A DNA stretch of 64,000 bases from Oceanobacter sp. (GCA_002733645.1 NVWL01000018.1:1-64000); one strand, 5' to 3'. Shown: positions 36,737 to 46,285, numbered from the stretch's first letter. Notes: a model not told the origin generated them from the sequence alone. Numbers and translations are program-made.

Positions 36737-37783
36737 ATGACCATTCAAGATTTTTCAACCTTCCTTATTTACAAAGCTAGCGATGCTGGTCGAAAAGTGT
36801 ACATCGACCCAGAGTTGATCGTGACATTCGCGGAGTACGTTGATCCAACTACAGAGTCAGGTGGAGCGATTGCTAATAGCATTCAACATAAGCTCTCCTC
36901 TACAGCGGATAGCGCGGATGCTGGACAAGAAGAAGGTGTATCAAACTCATTCTTTATGGATTTTGGTGAGTTTACAGGCCATTGTGTACGAGTATTTTAT
37001 AAGATTATTCAGGATTATCCTGAGGGGATGAGTAAAGGCCCTGGAGTGTATATTTATAACTTAAGAGGCTTTGCGCATAATACTAATAATGTGGGCACTG
37101 GTTTGTTTCATATGAAGCATTCTATGAGTGGTTGGGGAGGTACGCCAGCAAGTAAAAGCGAGCTTAAAAATAAAACTCTTAGGATCGGCTCCTCGCAAGA
37201 CGATAAAGGAATCTTTGCCTTAGATAAGCTTTCAAAATTGATGCTTGATGGGACGGGGCAGGCTTCGTTTAAAACTGATTTCGATTTGTACCATAGCCCA
37301 TTGGCGGTTGTTGAATACGGGAAAGACTTTAAAACCCCTGTTGCTCGAAAGGTGGCGCAGCCTAGTGAGTTGGCAAAGGTACTAGAAAGTACGGCTACTA
37401 TTGATAAATGGAGTGAGAGCCCGCGCCACGAAAAATATACTGTGTATGTTTATGGGCAATCTGCAAAACTTTTGGCGGATGCGCTTCGTTTAGTTGATGG
37501 CCAATCCCAGCTTCTTGAAAAATTTGAATTTCAACTTTTGGCACCGCACATACCTTTTTCATTAGTTAAGTCACTTGCAGAATCACTAGGGGCGACTGCT
37601 GTGTTGGATGGTAATGTGCAGACAGGGTTTTCTAAACGCTACCAAATGTTAGACGAAAAATCTTTAGTCGAGAGTGATATAGCAGTCTTTAAGAAGTTTG
37701 AAGGACAGATTACCAATATGCCTAATTCTAGTTTTTTTGATTTGTGGAAATGCATGAAGACGACCACTCAACTGCTTACGTAG
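36737..37783 (+). CDS. Unknown protein A of the RAYT-bracketed module
   Basis: A 348-residue soluble protein with no recognised family. Features: an N-terminal TIQDFSTFLIYKASDAGRKVYIDPEL, a glycine/histidine-rich patch (GFAHNTNNVGTGLFHMKHSMSGWGG, ~residues 116-140) and a C-terminal alpha/beta region (~240-340). No signal peptide or TM. The ATG at 36737 has AAGGA six bases before it and is preferred to ATG 36710. Gene B follows after 20 bases with its own AAGGAG, so A and B form an operon. It is bracketed by RAYT copy 2 and a decayed RAYT copy 3. Confidence 0.75.
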   Translation: MTIQDFSTFLIYKASDAGRKVYIDPELIVTFAEYVDPTTESGGAIANSIQHKLSSTADSADAGQEEGVSNSFFMDFGEFTGHCVRVFYKIIQDYPEGMSKGPGVYIYNLRGFAHNTNNVGTGLFHMKHSMSGWGGTPASKSELKNKTLRIGSSQDDKGIFALDKLSKLMLDGTGQASFKTDFDLYHSPLAVVEYGKDFKTPVARKVAQPSELAKVLESTATIDKWSESPRHEKYTVYVYGQSAKLLADALRLVDGQSQLLEKFEFQLLAPHIPFSLVKSLAESLGATAVLDGNVQTGFSKRYQMLDEKSLVESDIAVFKKFEGQITNMPNSSFFDLWKCMKTTTQLLT

Positions 37784-37803
37784 TCATTTTAAAGGAGAAA
37801 TAT

Positions 37804-38565
37804 ATGATTACGACACTAGTCCCTGAATGGAAAGATTTTACGGAATTGGCTGTATATTGCTTTGAAGTTAATGGATATCGAATACAGGCTAGGTGTACAG
37901 ATACGGCAACGTATAAAACATTATATGAGTATGACTTCACTGCCACGGATGTTGGCGTTAATGCTAACCCTGAATGCACCGGTGAGATCTCTCCGTTGGA
38001 GGGCTACTTAGACCTTGTCGATGAAGACTCCTCGAGAAGATATGCTTCGTTTTCATTAATTATTTGGCCTAAATCTGATTTAGGTTTACATCAAGGGCGA
38101 TGGAATACATCTAACATAGTTCGATTTGATATATTGAAACTATTTAGTAGCGACTCAAAGTTGGTCGAGGAGTGGCCAAATTATAGCTATCCGAAATTTG
38201 ACTCGGATATTCGTGTGCTAACGATCAAAGATAGGTTGTGGGGGCATGCTGTTGCTGGAAATTATCAAGATACTGATCAGTTTTTCACAGAGTTGACCGA
38301 AGAACTCGTTATTGTTTTAAGGTTCAATGCCTCCCCTTGCTGGCCAAGGGATGCATTACCTCCCGCTGATATTAAGTCTCATGTCATGGACTTCTTCTTA
38401 GGTTATCTTGAACATTTTGACATTATCCAGTTAGGCTCTGTCCCTAATGAAGAGTTACCGCCGCTAGGGTTTTATCCATCTCAGCGTGATGAAAAAGAGA
38501 TTGATGCGGATGGGCAAACAATTCAACAGTCTCCTGATTCCTCAATCAACGACTCAGACTGGTAG
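37804..38565 (+). CDS. Unknown protein B of the RAYT-bracketed module
   Basis: A 253-residue soluble, acidic protein of unknown family, probably beta-rich in the first half (LAVYCFEVNGYRIQARC; YASFSLIIWPKSDLG) and helical later (IKSHVMDFFLGYLEHFDII), with a disordered acidic tail (residues ~225-253). AAGGAG lies seven bases before ATG 37804; the frame is open farther upstream into gene A but that start lacks support. Together with A it could be a two-component module such as a toxin/immunity or defence pair; this is only inference from tight coupling. Confidence 0.75.
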   Translation: MITTLVPEWKDFTELAVYCFEVNGYRIQARCTDTATYKTLYEYDFTATDVGVNANPECTGEISPLEGYLDLVDEDSSRRYASFSLIIWPKSDLGLHQGRWNTSNIVRFDILKLFSSDSKLVEEWPNYSYPKFDSDIRVLTIKDRLWGHAVAGNYQDTDQFFTELTEELVIVLRFNASPCWPRDALPPADIKSHVMDFFLGYLEHFDIIQLGSVPNEELPPLGFYPSQRDEKEIDADGQTIQQSPDSSINDSDW

Positions 38566-38723
38566 GTATATGAGCAGAGCTGGTTAGCTGTGTGATGGGG
38601 CACCGACATTTTATCTACGCATCTGTGCTTTCGCTGAAGTCATCTTCTGTAATTTTACAATTGCTCTAGTTCTTATCTGTGTTAGTTTAAACCTGAATTT
38701 ATTTATAAGCAGGGAGCAGGCTA

Positions 38724-39191
38724 ATGGCATGGACTCAAGCAGGCAATTTTTCTTTGACCACCGTGTGGGCCATTGTGTATGGCACCCAGCGCAATGGATT
38801 TGACCCTTTTGCGGGTAACTCGTTTGGGGCGTGGCATCCTAATGGGGCACGAATAGGCTTCGAGCAAGAAATTATCGACCATGTCTATGCAAACGCACCT
38901 GCGGATAACGGCAATCCCGCTTGGTATACTTGCCGTTATTGCAACTGGGAGTACCCTATTGCGCGTTGCCAAATTGATCATGTTGTCCCTTGGGAAGATT
39001 ATTCTCTCACAATGACGACCAGCCGCCCCATCTCTGGTGCCTTGGCCCTTCAAGTCTGGGCCGGATGTAATGATCCAGCAAACTTAGCGGTCGCTTGTGA
39101 TTCTTGTAATGCTTCTAAAGGTAATCGTGCTGCTACGGCGGTTTGGGTTGCTGCACGGGTACAGCTAGCGAATCAGAATCATGGTTTCTAA
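38724..39191 (+). CDS. HNH endonuclease domain protein
   Basis: A 155-residue protein whose second half is a zinc-structured HNH nuclease: C70-x2-C73, then QIDHVVPW (D85, H86), N120 in DPANLAVAC, and C125-x2-C128-N-ASKGNR. These residues cover the zinc ligands and the metal-dependent catalytic His/Asn. The N-terminal half (~60 residues) is aromatic-rich and unrecognised. ATG 38724 follows AGGGAG. It lies 158 bases after gene B, probably with its own promoter. Stand-alone HNH proteins act in restriction, toxin or homing contexts; which applies here is open. Confidence 0.85.
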   Translation: MAWTQAGNFSLTTVWAIVYGTQRNGFDPFAGNSFGAWHPNGARIGFEQEIIDHVYANAPADNGNPAWYTCRYCNWEYPIARCQIDHVVPWEDYSLTMTTSRPISGALALQVWAGCNDPANLAVACDSCNASKGNRAATAVWVAARVQLANQNHGF

Positions 39192-39269
39192 GCTACTGCT
39201 TTTTTATGAGGCTCTTGGCTTGGAGTTGTAAGTCAAGAGCTATAAAATTATTCATCGCACTTATTACAA

Positions 39270-39686
39270 TTATACGAATAATGTAGAGTTGGATGAGAAC
39301 AATATAGACATGTACCAACTGATAATCATCAAGCGGTCACGCCATAATTTTATCATGTCTTCGAATATGGCTAATTGAACTTCTAACAGCTCGTCACCGC
39401 GCTCATATTTTTGAGTAATAAGGCTGCCTTTATAAAGCTGATACCAGCGCTGCACGACTTCTAAGTCCGTTAGATTTCGAGCTTCAGGTTGGTTGACGTG
39501 AAGTACGATGTGAAAGTGATTCGATATCACGGCATAGGCTGAAATATCAACACAACCCCTGCGGTGCTCAAAGCGACGACCACTTGAATCTGTTCCACAC
39601 AAAAACGCTTTGTTAACAAAGCGTGATGCATAGCGGTAGTAGGACGTCGCTGCCAGCGAGATCAGCTCCTTCCTTGGTTTAGGCAT
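39270..39686 (-). pseudogene. RAYT transposase remnant, copy 3
   Basis: The N-terminal part of the same transposase, in the same orientation as copies 1 and 2. It has an internal in-frame loss of 13 residues (HRRG joins directly to CVDISAYAV, removing WIEHLLIEQAKVF), keeps the HUH motif NHFHIVL, and stops matching after SISWYM at about 39310; the catalytic Tyr half is gone. The upstream flank is still recognisable (AAAATTAGGCATTATTCTTAG, 39743-39763). It is surely inactive. Confidence 0.9.
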
Positions 39687-39888
39687 GTGTGCCTTCTGAT
39701 AATAGTTTATTGGTATTTCCGTACAGGAATTGACCTCACTGGAAAATTAGGCATTATTCTTAGGCTAATTACTCTTGGGCTGGATGATTTATAAGATATT
39801 GATTAGATTTTTGGCAAGATTAGTATTCATAATATTCAATATTGCATGGATGATTTTGGATTAATACGACCAATTATGGAGACGATTC

Positions 39889-40689
39889 GTGAATCGAAAT
39901 CAGATGGATTGCAATCAACCTAAACTGTCAATTGCTATTGTGACTTATAACTGCTTGGGTGATTTCCAGGCAACATTAGATAATGTTGTCTCTCAGAAGT
40001 ATGCAAATAAAGAAATTATCGTTATTGATGGCGGTTCAACGGATGGAACTAAAAATTATATTGAAGAAAAAAAACACCTGATTGATCAGTACCTTATTGA
40101 ATCAGACACTGGCCCTTACGATGCAATGAATAAGGTCTCACGAATTGCTCAAGGTGAATGGATTATTTTCATTAATTCCGGTGATACATTTGCTAGCGAT
40201 ATTGTATGTGAAAAATTATTATCTGAAGAAATTTCAAGCTTTGATATCTTGTATGGTGATCATTTTTACAAAGATAATAATGATCAGCTATTTCATATTA
40301 AATCTTCAGAGTTTAAGGGTATATGGAATACTTTGAAGACGGGGCGAATTTCAAACGCGTGGCAGGAAAGTATTCCTTGTCATCAAGCTACTTTTATCCG
40401 AACTGCTCTGTTAAAAGAAACACCCTATGATTTAAAATTTCAGATTGCTGCAGATCATGATTTTTTATATAAAATGTGCGCTAGTGGAAAGCGCTTTAGG
40501 TATATTCAAGAAAAAGTCGCAATTTATTCTGCTGGCGGAATGTCTCAAACTAAAAAATGGCAATGCCTCTTTGAGTGGATTGATATTGCATCCAAGCATG
40601 CTAACCCTTTTGTCGTTCGATTCTATTACCTGGTTTTTAATCCTTTAAAAGCGCGAGTTAATAGGTTTTATAAGATATTCTCTAATTGA
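39889..40689 (+). CDS. Family 2 glycosyltransferase
   Basis: A 266-residue GT-A fold enzyme. LSIAIVTYNCLGDFQATLDNV, IVIDGGSTDGT and SGDTFASD cover the nucleotide-sugar and metal-binding motifs, and FQIAADHDFLYK is the acceptor-side motif. It would transfer a sugar to a polysaccharide or lipid carrier at the cytosolic membrane face. GTG start with GGAG upstream. It stands alone with no other polysaccharide genes and its coding sequence is strikingly AT-rich compared with the core genes, pointing to horizontal transfer; it marks the right end of the island. Confidence 0.9.
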   Translation: MNRNQMDCNQPKLSIAIVTYNCLGDFQATLDNVVSQKYANKEIIVIDGGSTDGTKNYIEEKKHLIDQYLIESDTGPYDAMNKVSRIAQGEWIIFINSGDTFASDIVCEKLLSEEISSFDILYGDHFYKDNNDQLFHIKSSEFKGIWNTLKTGRISNAWQESIPCHQATFIRTALLKETPYDLKFQIAADHDFLYKMCASGKRFRYIQEKVAIYSAGGMSQTKKWQCLFEWIDIASKHANPFVVRFYYLVFNPLKARVNRFYKIFSN

Positions 40690-40767
40690 AAGAAGCTTAT
40701 TTAATTTGAGTTTGATTGTTCAAGCCAGTAAGTTGGATGAGTCTTCGCTCGGGGGCGGTTTTAACGC

Positions 40768-41646
40768 TCAGGCATCGTTATAATTCAAGCCCGAAACGAG
40801 TTGGTCGAACACAAAGCGGACTCGCGGATTGGTGCGTAATTCCCGATGGCTTACCAACCAAATGGGCAATTCAAGTAGAGGTTGATCACATCGCCTAACT
40901 GCTTGAAACCCCAGTTTTTTACCAATATTTGTTGGCAGTATTACTAAGCTCTTTCCCTGTCGGGCCAGCTCGATATGTAGCCACTGAAAATCTGTGCTGA
41001 CTTGGAAATTCCCCAGATCCACTGACCAGCCGCGCTGATTTAAGATCGCAATCACTTCGTCTAGTCGTTCAAAGCCAATGATCTGAACGTTTTGATACTG
41101 TGTTCGTTTCAACTGAGCTAAGTATTTCGGCACACCAAATAAATCAATCGTTTCTGTTGCCAGTTTGCGTACAATTAAATCAGTCTCTTCGGGTCGTTTA
41201 TTTCGCACGGCAATGTCTGCTTCGCGTGTTTTGAGGTTAGCCACCGAATTGGATACTCTAATGTTTAATTGCAGTTCTGGTGCTTGCTTTCGAATGTGTT
41301 CTGCTATCGTCGGTATACGAAAGGCGGCGTCTAATTCACTGACGGTCACGGTGACGGTGCCATGCAAGCTTTCCGAGTTGCCTTTTGCATTCAGCGTTAC
41401 TTGGGTGGCCGCTTCTTGCATTACTTCAATATAACGAATTAATTGGTGTCCCGCTGTGGTCACTTGGATACCACGGCCGTTTCGTTCAAACAGTGTTAAC
41501 TCAAGCTCAGCTTCTAGCGAACTCATTTGTCGGCTCAACGTGGATTGGCTGAGGCCGTGTGCTTCGGCGGCGGCCGTTAATGAGCCCATTTTTGCGACCG
41601 AGAGGAATACGCGTGCGTGGTTCCAGTCGAATGTGTTGTTATTCAT
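40768..41646 (-). CDS. LysR family transcriptional regulator
   Basis: A 292-residue LTTR: N-terminal winged helix (WNHARVFLSVAKMGSLTAAAEAHGLSQSTLSRQMSSLE, with the usual A-x-x-L-x-x-S-Q-S/P-T-S-R pattern) and a C-terminal periplasmic-binding-like effector domain. It is transcribed away from the NAD(P)-binding protein gene at 41743 across a 96-base gap, the classical LysR arrangement, so it probably controls that gene and itself. The effector is unknown. Confidence 0.93.
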   Translation of the reverse strand: MNNNTFDWNHARVFLSVAKMGSLTAAAEAHGLSQSTLSRQMSSLEAELELTLFERNGRGIQVTTAGHQLIRYIEVMQEAATQVTLNAKGNSESLHGTVTVTVSELDAAFRIPTIAEHIRKQAPELQLNIRVSNSVANLKTREADIAVRNKRPEETDLIVRKLATETIDLFGVPKYLAQLKRTQYQNVQIIGFERLDEVIAILNQRGWSVDLGNFQVSTDFQWLHIELARQGKSLVILPTNIGKKLGFQAVRRCDQPLLELPIWLVSHRELRTNPRVRFVFDQLVSGLNYNDA

Positions 41647-41742
41647 CCGTTAATGCATACCTTGTAGCTATTTTTGCTATATATCTTTCAATTCTGCATT
41701 TCTATAGTGGTTAAACATCAACCAATACACAAGGAATACGAT

Positions 41743-42471
41743 ATGAAATTTTTCATCGCGGGTTTAACGGGTGCCACCGGCCGACTGCTTACCTCTCAAT
41801 TGTTGGCTGAGGGGCATACAGTGTTTGGTTTTGCCCGTAACCCAGACGCTTTGCCTATTGGTATACGTCATCATGGCAACCTGAAGATTCAGCAAGGCAG
41901 TTTATTAGATATACCGGATGAACAACTCAGAGCGGTGCTGGATAAAGTAGACGGGATTGGATCCTGCCTGGGCCATAGTGTGACTCGACAAGGTATTTGG
42001 GGTCACCCGCGCACGCTGGTGCGAGACGCAGTGCAACGTTTGGTTGAGCTGACTAAGCATAAACGAATGCATCTGGTGCTTATGAGCAGTAATGGTGTTG
42101 TAAACACAGACAATAATGAGCAATTTCAGTGGATGGACCGTGCTGCTATTTCTGTATTGCGTACAGTATTACCGCCGCAAAAAGACAACGAACTTGCGGC
42201 GGTATTTCTACAAAATCAGACGTACCCATATTTAGAATGGTGTATTGTTCGACCGGATAACTTAGTTGATCATTCCGAAGTGTCTGGCTACAAAGCCTTT
42301 GTTTCTCCACAGTTAGGTGTAATTTTTGGTGCTGGGCAAACCAGCAGAATTAACGTGGCACATTTCATGAAAACGCTGCTTACGGAAGAAGCTGTTTGGG
42401 CAGCGTGGCAAGGTCAATGGCCGGTGTTGTATAACGAAGTTCACTTGGATAAAAAACTGGCGGCGATTTGA
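41743..42471 (+). CDS. NAD(P)H-binding atypical SDR (NmrA-like)
   Basis: A 242-residue Rossmann-fold protein: FFIAGLTGATGRLLTSQLL at residues 3-21 carries the GxTGxxG motif of atypical/NmrA-like SDRs. The usual catalytic Tyr-x3-Lys is not obvious, so it may be a redox sensor or a reductase acting on quinone-like compounds. ATG 41743 has AAGGAA six bases upstream; the open frame extends farther but without support. Divergent LysR gene. Confidence 0.88.
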   Translation: MKFFIAGLTGATGRLLTSQLLAEGHTVFGFARNPDALPIGIRHHGNLKIQQGSLLDIPDEQLRAVLDKVDGIGSCLGHSVTRQGIWGHPRTLVRDAVQRLVELTKHKRMHLVLMSSNGVVNTDNNEQFQWMDRAAISVLRTVLPPQKDNELAAVFLQNQTYPYLEWCIVRPDNLVDHSEVSGYKAFVSPQLGVIFGAGQTSRINVAHFMKTLLTEEAVWAAWQGQWPVLYNEVHLDKKLAAI

Positions 42472-42590
42472 TCGCTTCTTAATCCTGTCAAATTTCGATT
42501 TACTCATGAAAGGTAGACCGCTTCATTGGTTGTCTAGGTATAGGATGTCCGTTAATGTAGAGCGACATTTTGATCTATCAAGGAACGACG

Positions 42591-43178
42591 ATGCCACGGC
42601 TTATTATTCGCAGTAACAGCAATGAAATGGACAAAAAAGTAGCTTATGGTGGCTTCATCGATGAGTTGCGTAGCGATAAAACCGGAGGCGTTGCTACGGC
42701 GCAGACTGTGACTCTGGATATCGACGAATTCCAACCGAATGCTTTTCAGTGCAGCGTGACTCCTAGCCCCAACTATCAAATTGCCGGGATAGGTGTTGTT
42801 GGCTCTCCGGGCTACAACTATTCAGGGGTATCTTCTGATTACTCAATTAGTTACAGCCCTTGGATGAAGGTATCAAATACTAACTCTGTTAGCTGGATAC
42901 ATGATCGTGAGACGAAACTCGCGGTTATTGCAATTATCTCGGAAGCCGCCAGGAATGAACTGATTGAGAAGTTGATGGAATACAGTCTCGTTCATGGCGT
43001 GGCGCTACCCATGAGAGACATACTCAATTTAAGCCGGAATTATTCCGGCACTCTAAACCACTTGGGGAAGGCACTGGGCACCACCATTACGATTGCAGAA
43101 ATTAAGGGAGCAAAGGTCGCAATTGCGGGAATCACGTCAGCCGATATTGATACATTGCTTGATATTGTTGGTGCGTGA
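42591..43178 (+). CDS. Hypothetical protein
   Basis: A 195-residue protein I do not recognise. The first ~110 residues look beta-rich with Gly/Ser/Tyr loops (GVVGSPGYNYSGVSSDYSISYSP); the rest is helical and ends with repeated GAKVAIAGITSADIDTLL. No signal peptide. ATG 42591 has AAGGA six bases upstream (an ATG at 42570 has none). It stands alone, 112 bases past the NAD(P)-binding gene. The function is unknown. Confidence 0.65.
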   Translation: MPRLIIRSNSNEMDKKVAYGGFIDELRSDKTGGVATAQTVTLDIDEFQPNAFQCSVTPSPNYQIAGIGVVGSPGYNYSGVSSDYSISYSPWMKVSNTNSVSWIHDRETKLAVIAIISEAARNELIEKLMEYSLVHGVALPMRDILNLSRNYSGTLNHLGKALGTTITIAEIKGAKVAIAGITSADIDTLLDIVGA

Positions 43179-43337
43179 ATCCACTAACCCTAAGTAGTAG
43201 GGGGGACGCCTAGTGGTTTGGCGACAGACAAGCGATAGTAAGTAAAATGAACCTATGGCAGCTATTGAGTGAGTTTTATTTTTTAGAAAGATCAATGCTG
43301 TTTGTTATACCTGAGTCACAACAATACTGAGAAAGTA

Positions 43338-44189
43338 ATGAAGCGCTTTAAGATTGTACATCGTACTTATTACAACTATACAGATACTGTGACTCTAGGG
43401 GAGCAACACTTGTTGCTGCGCCCGCGAGAAGGTCATGATCTTCGTATCGAGTCGTTCTCGTTAAACATTAGCCCGGATGCGAAGGTGTATTGGCATCGTG
43501 ACGTTGAAGGTAATTCTGTTGCTATTGCTAACTTTACTGCGCCAACACAACAACTCACTGTAGAAAGTGAAGTGGTTGTTCAGCAATACAATGAAGCCCC
43601 TCTGGATTTTATCGTCGCTGACTACGCTATTTATTATCCTTTTTCTTACAGTCAAGATGATCAATTTTTGCTGTCACCGTACCGTGTATTGCCCGATCAA
43701 AAGACCAGACAGTTGTTGAATAACTGGATATTTAAAGTGTGGAAATCAGGTGAGCAGGTTCAGACCTATACGTTATTGCAACGTCTAACGACGGCTATTT
43801 ACACCACGTTGATTTACAACGTGAGGGAAGAACCGGGTGTTCAGTCTGCTGAAGAGACTCTGAGGCTAGGCTCTGGTTCTTGTCGTGATTTTGCACTGCT
43901 GTTTATGGAAGCGGTTAGGTGTTTAGGTCTAGCTTCTCGTTTTGTGAGCGGGTATTTGCATGCCCCTTTGATGGCGAGCCAGGTGGGTTCAACGCACGCT
44001 TGGGCTGAGGTGTATTTACCGGGCGGTGGCTGGAAGGGCTTTGATCCGACAATAGGTGATATCGTTGGTTCGGATCATATCCCTGTTGCTGTTGCTCGTT
44101 TAGCTGAGTCTGTGCCTCCTATATCTGGATCTTACGCTGGTAATGCTGATTCAGAGTTGGATGTAGGGGTGTGGGTGAGTGCCTGTTGA
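43338..44189 (+). CDS. Transglutaminase-like cysteine protease family protein
   Basis: A 283-residue protein with the bacterial transglutaminase N-terminal beta domain (YYNYTDTVTLGEQHLLLRPRE) and a papain-like core. The catalytic triad is C182 (GSGSCRDFA), H220 (GSTHAWAEVY) and D236 (GWKGFDPT). Such proteins are thought to be peptidases or amidases; partner genes (ATP-grasp, alpha-E) that often accompany them are absent. ATG 43338 is chosen because the family begins close to the FxIxHxTxYxY motif. Confidence 0.93.
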   Translation: MKRFKIVHRTYYNYTDTVTLGEQHLLLRPREGHDLRIESFSLNISPDAKVYWHRDVEGNSVAIANFTAPTQQLTVESEVVVQQYNEAPLDFIVADYAIYYPFSYSQDDQFLLSPYRVLPDQKTRQLLNNWIFKVWKSGEQVQTYTLLQRLTTAIYTTLIYNVREEPGVQSAEETLRLGSGSCRDFALLFMEAVRCLGLASRFVSGYLHAPLMASQVGSTHAWAEVYLPGGGWKGFDPTIGDIVGSDHIPVAVARLAESVPPISGSYAGNADSELDVGVWVSAC

Positions 44190-44247
44190 ATCGCTCTGCT
44201 TTAGATAGGTCTATTTGTTTATATATATTTATGGAAGGTAGCATTTA

Positions 44248-44847
44248 GTGAAAGTCCCCTTTAATAGGCCTACGAAAGAACAGATTAGAGAGTTACCTGT
44301 ATATAAAGGCGTTAATTTAGACAATATTATTGTTGTTTCCAATAAAGAAGAGGCGATAGATGCCGTCTCTGAGTTGATGCAGTATTCGGTGCTTGGGTTT
44401 GATACTGAAAGCAAGCCTACCTTTAAAAAGGGAGAGGTCAGCTCAGGCCCGCATCTTATTCAGTTATCTTGTTTGTCAAAGACGTTTATCTTTCCTTCTT
44501 TATTTCCAGATGTCATTTCGGAAGTGGCTAAAGTACTGGCCAACTCAAACATCAAGAAAGTAGGGTTTGGCCTGTCTGATGATAAAAAAGCGCTGATTAA
44601 TAAATTTTCAATAAAGGTAGAGAACACCGTCGAGCTGTCTTCGAAAGTAAAAAATTTTACGGGAGTTAAGCAAAACGTGGGGGCAAGAGCGGCTGTGGCC
44701 ATGTTATTTGGGCAGCGCCTAACAAAAAGCGCGCAAACATCAAATTGGGCGGCATTTCCACTGCAGGATTATCAGTTACTGTATGCCGCGAACGATTCAT
44801 ACTCGGCGCTGTGTGTTGAGATCGAGATTGAGAAATCAAACGATTAA
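44248..44847 (+). CDS. 3'-5' exonuclease domain protein (DEDDy type)
   Basis: A 199-residue RNase D/WRN-like exonuclease domain. VLGFDTESKPTFKKGE gives the first Asp and Glu, KKVGFGLSDDKKAL the second Asp, and YAANDSYSALCVE the Tyr/Asp pair. It should remove nucleotides from 3' ends of DNA or RNA using two metal ions. No HRDC domain follows, so it is not RNase D itself. GTG start with GGAAGG upstream. It is a stand-alone gene convergent with the helicase gene. Confidence 0.9.
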   Translation: MKVPFNRPTKEQIRELPVYKGVNLDNIIVVSNKEEAIDAVSELMQYSVLGFDTESKPTFKKGEVSSGPHLIQLSCLSKTFIFPSLFPDVISEVAKVLANSNIKKVGFGLSDDKKALINKFSIKVENTVELSSKVKNFTGVKQNVGARAAVAMLFGQRLTKSAQTSNWAAFPLQDYQLLYAANDSYSALCVEIEIEKSND

Positions 44848-44890
44848 CTGGTTTAGTATTCGATGCAACGGCTATAAATTTATAGCCTTT

Positions 44891-46285
44891 TCATCGCCCC
44901 CAAATATTCTTGTTTACGCGATCTTCAGATCTTTCTCCTGAGTTATTTTCAGGTTTTTTTCCAGTTTTATCATTAGGTTTTTGACGGGTTGTTTTATTGT
45001 TTGGTTTTGACCCCGATATTTTAGAGCTGGTCGATTTGGGTGTATTAGATTTGTGCGCACTAGATTTGGAGGCCGCAGACTTTGGCACAGGCGGCTTGCT
45101 TTTGCGAACGTAATTCAAAATAGATACAGGCACGACTTTTCTTACTGGAAAGCCTTCAATCTCTTTGCGATCAATAATGTGATCTAGGCGGCTTTCAATC
45201 GCGCATAGGTTTTTAAAGTCTCCCATGGCCACAAAAGAGATGGCTTCGCCGGTAGCACCTGCGCGGCCAGTGCGGCCAATGCGATGAATGTATTCTTCTG
45301 GCTTGAAGGGCAGGTCGTAGTTAACCACTCGGCTTAGCGAGCCGATGTCTATCCCACGTGCAGCAACGCCGGTCGCTACCAAATATTTGAGTTTGCCAGA
45401 TTTGAAGTCAGCCAGTATTTGTTCGCGCATGGCTTGGCTTTTATCACCATGAATGGCGTCGGCTTTAATATCGCGTTTAGCCAGTTGATCGACGAGTTTG
45501 GCGGCGGCGTGTTTTTTTTCAATAAAGATCAGCGCCTGATCCCATTCTTGCTCTTTAATTAAGTGGCTAAGCAAAGCCGACTTGGTGTCTTTATCTACCG
45601 TGATCAACCACTGCTTGATGCTAGGTGCCGCCGTTGAATGCGGTGAAATGGTGATTTCTTCCGCAAGCTCGCCCATTTTACTATTTGCAAAGCTGTCTGA
45701 GATGGCGAGCACGTCATCGGTCACGGTCGCTGAAAAAAGTAAGTTCTGTCGCGTTGGTGGTAGACGTTCTATGATTTTGTTGATGTCGCCGAGAAACCCC
45801 ATATCGACCATACGGTCGGCTTCGTCGAGTACCAGTATTTCCAGCTCGTCAAAATGCAGTGCCCGTTGATGGGCTAAGTCGAGCAGCCTGCCGGGTGTTG
45901 CTACTAATATATCGACCCCTGCTATCAGACGCTGTTTTTGCGCATCGGTATCCACACCGCCATACACGGCCATTGAACTTAGGTTTAGGTGCTGACTGTA
46001 TTGCGCCACGTTGTTCGTTACCTGTACGGCAAGTTCACGTGTGGGTGTGAGGATTAACGCACGAATACGTTTTCCGCGCAGGGTTCGTTCTTTGTTAAAT
46101 AGTTCTAGGATTGGTAGGACAAACGCGGCGGTTTTCCCTGTCCCTGTTTGAGCCGTGGCGATTAGATCTTTCCCTGAGAGTATGACGGGAATCGCTTGGT
46201 TCTGGATCGGCGTTGGGGTGCTGTAACCCAAGGCGTCGATGGCTCGCAGTATAGGGGCAGATAATCCAAGGTTTGAGAAGGGCAT
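44891..46285 (-). CDS. rhlE: DEAD-box RNA helicase, RhlE-like
   Basis: A 464-residue helicase with Q motif (GYSTPTPIQNQAIP), Walker A AQTGTGKT, PTRELAVQV, TPGRLLDL, DEAD, SAT, and HRIGRTGRAG. The core is closest to RhlE. It is ATP-dependent and remodels ribosomal or messenger RNA. The last ~85 residues are a low-complexity basic tail of S/K/P/N (KSAASKSSAHKSNTPKS), typical of RNA-tethering tails. A second DEAD-box gene lies at 52.2 kb. Confidence 0.92.
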   Translation of the reverse strand: MPFSNLGLSAPILRAIDALGYSTPTPIQNQAIPVILSGKDLIATAQTGTGKTAAFVLPILELFNKERTLRGKRIRALILTPTRELAVQVTNNVAQYSQHLNLSSMAVYGGVDTDAQKQRLIAGVDILVATPGRLLDLAHQRALHFDELEILVLDEADRMVDMGFLGDINKIIERLPPTRQNLLFSATVTDDVLAISDSFANSKMGELAEEITISPHSTAAPSIKQWLITVDKDTKSALLSHLIKEQEWDQALIFIEKKHAAAKLVDQLAKRDIKADAIHGDKSQAMREQILADFKSGKLKYLVATGVAARGIDIGSLSRVVNYDLPFKPEEYIHRIGRTGRAGATGEAISFVAMGDFKNLCAIESRLDHIIDRKEIEGFPVRKVVPVSILNYVRKSKPPVPKSAASKSSAHKSNTPKSTSSKISGSKPNNKTTRQKPNDKTGKKPENNSGERSEDRVNKNIWGR

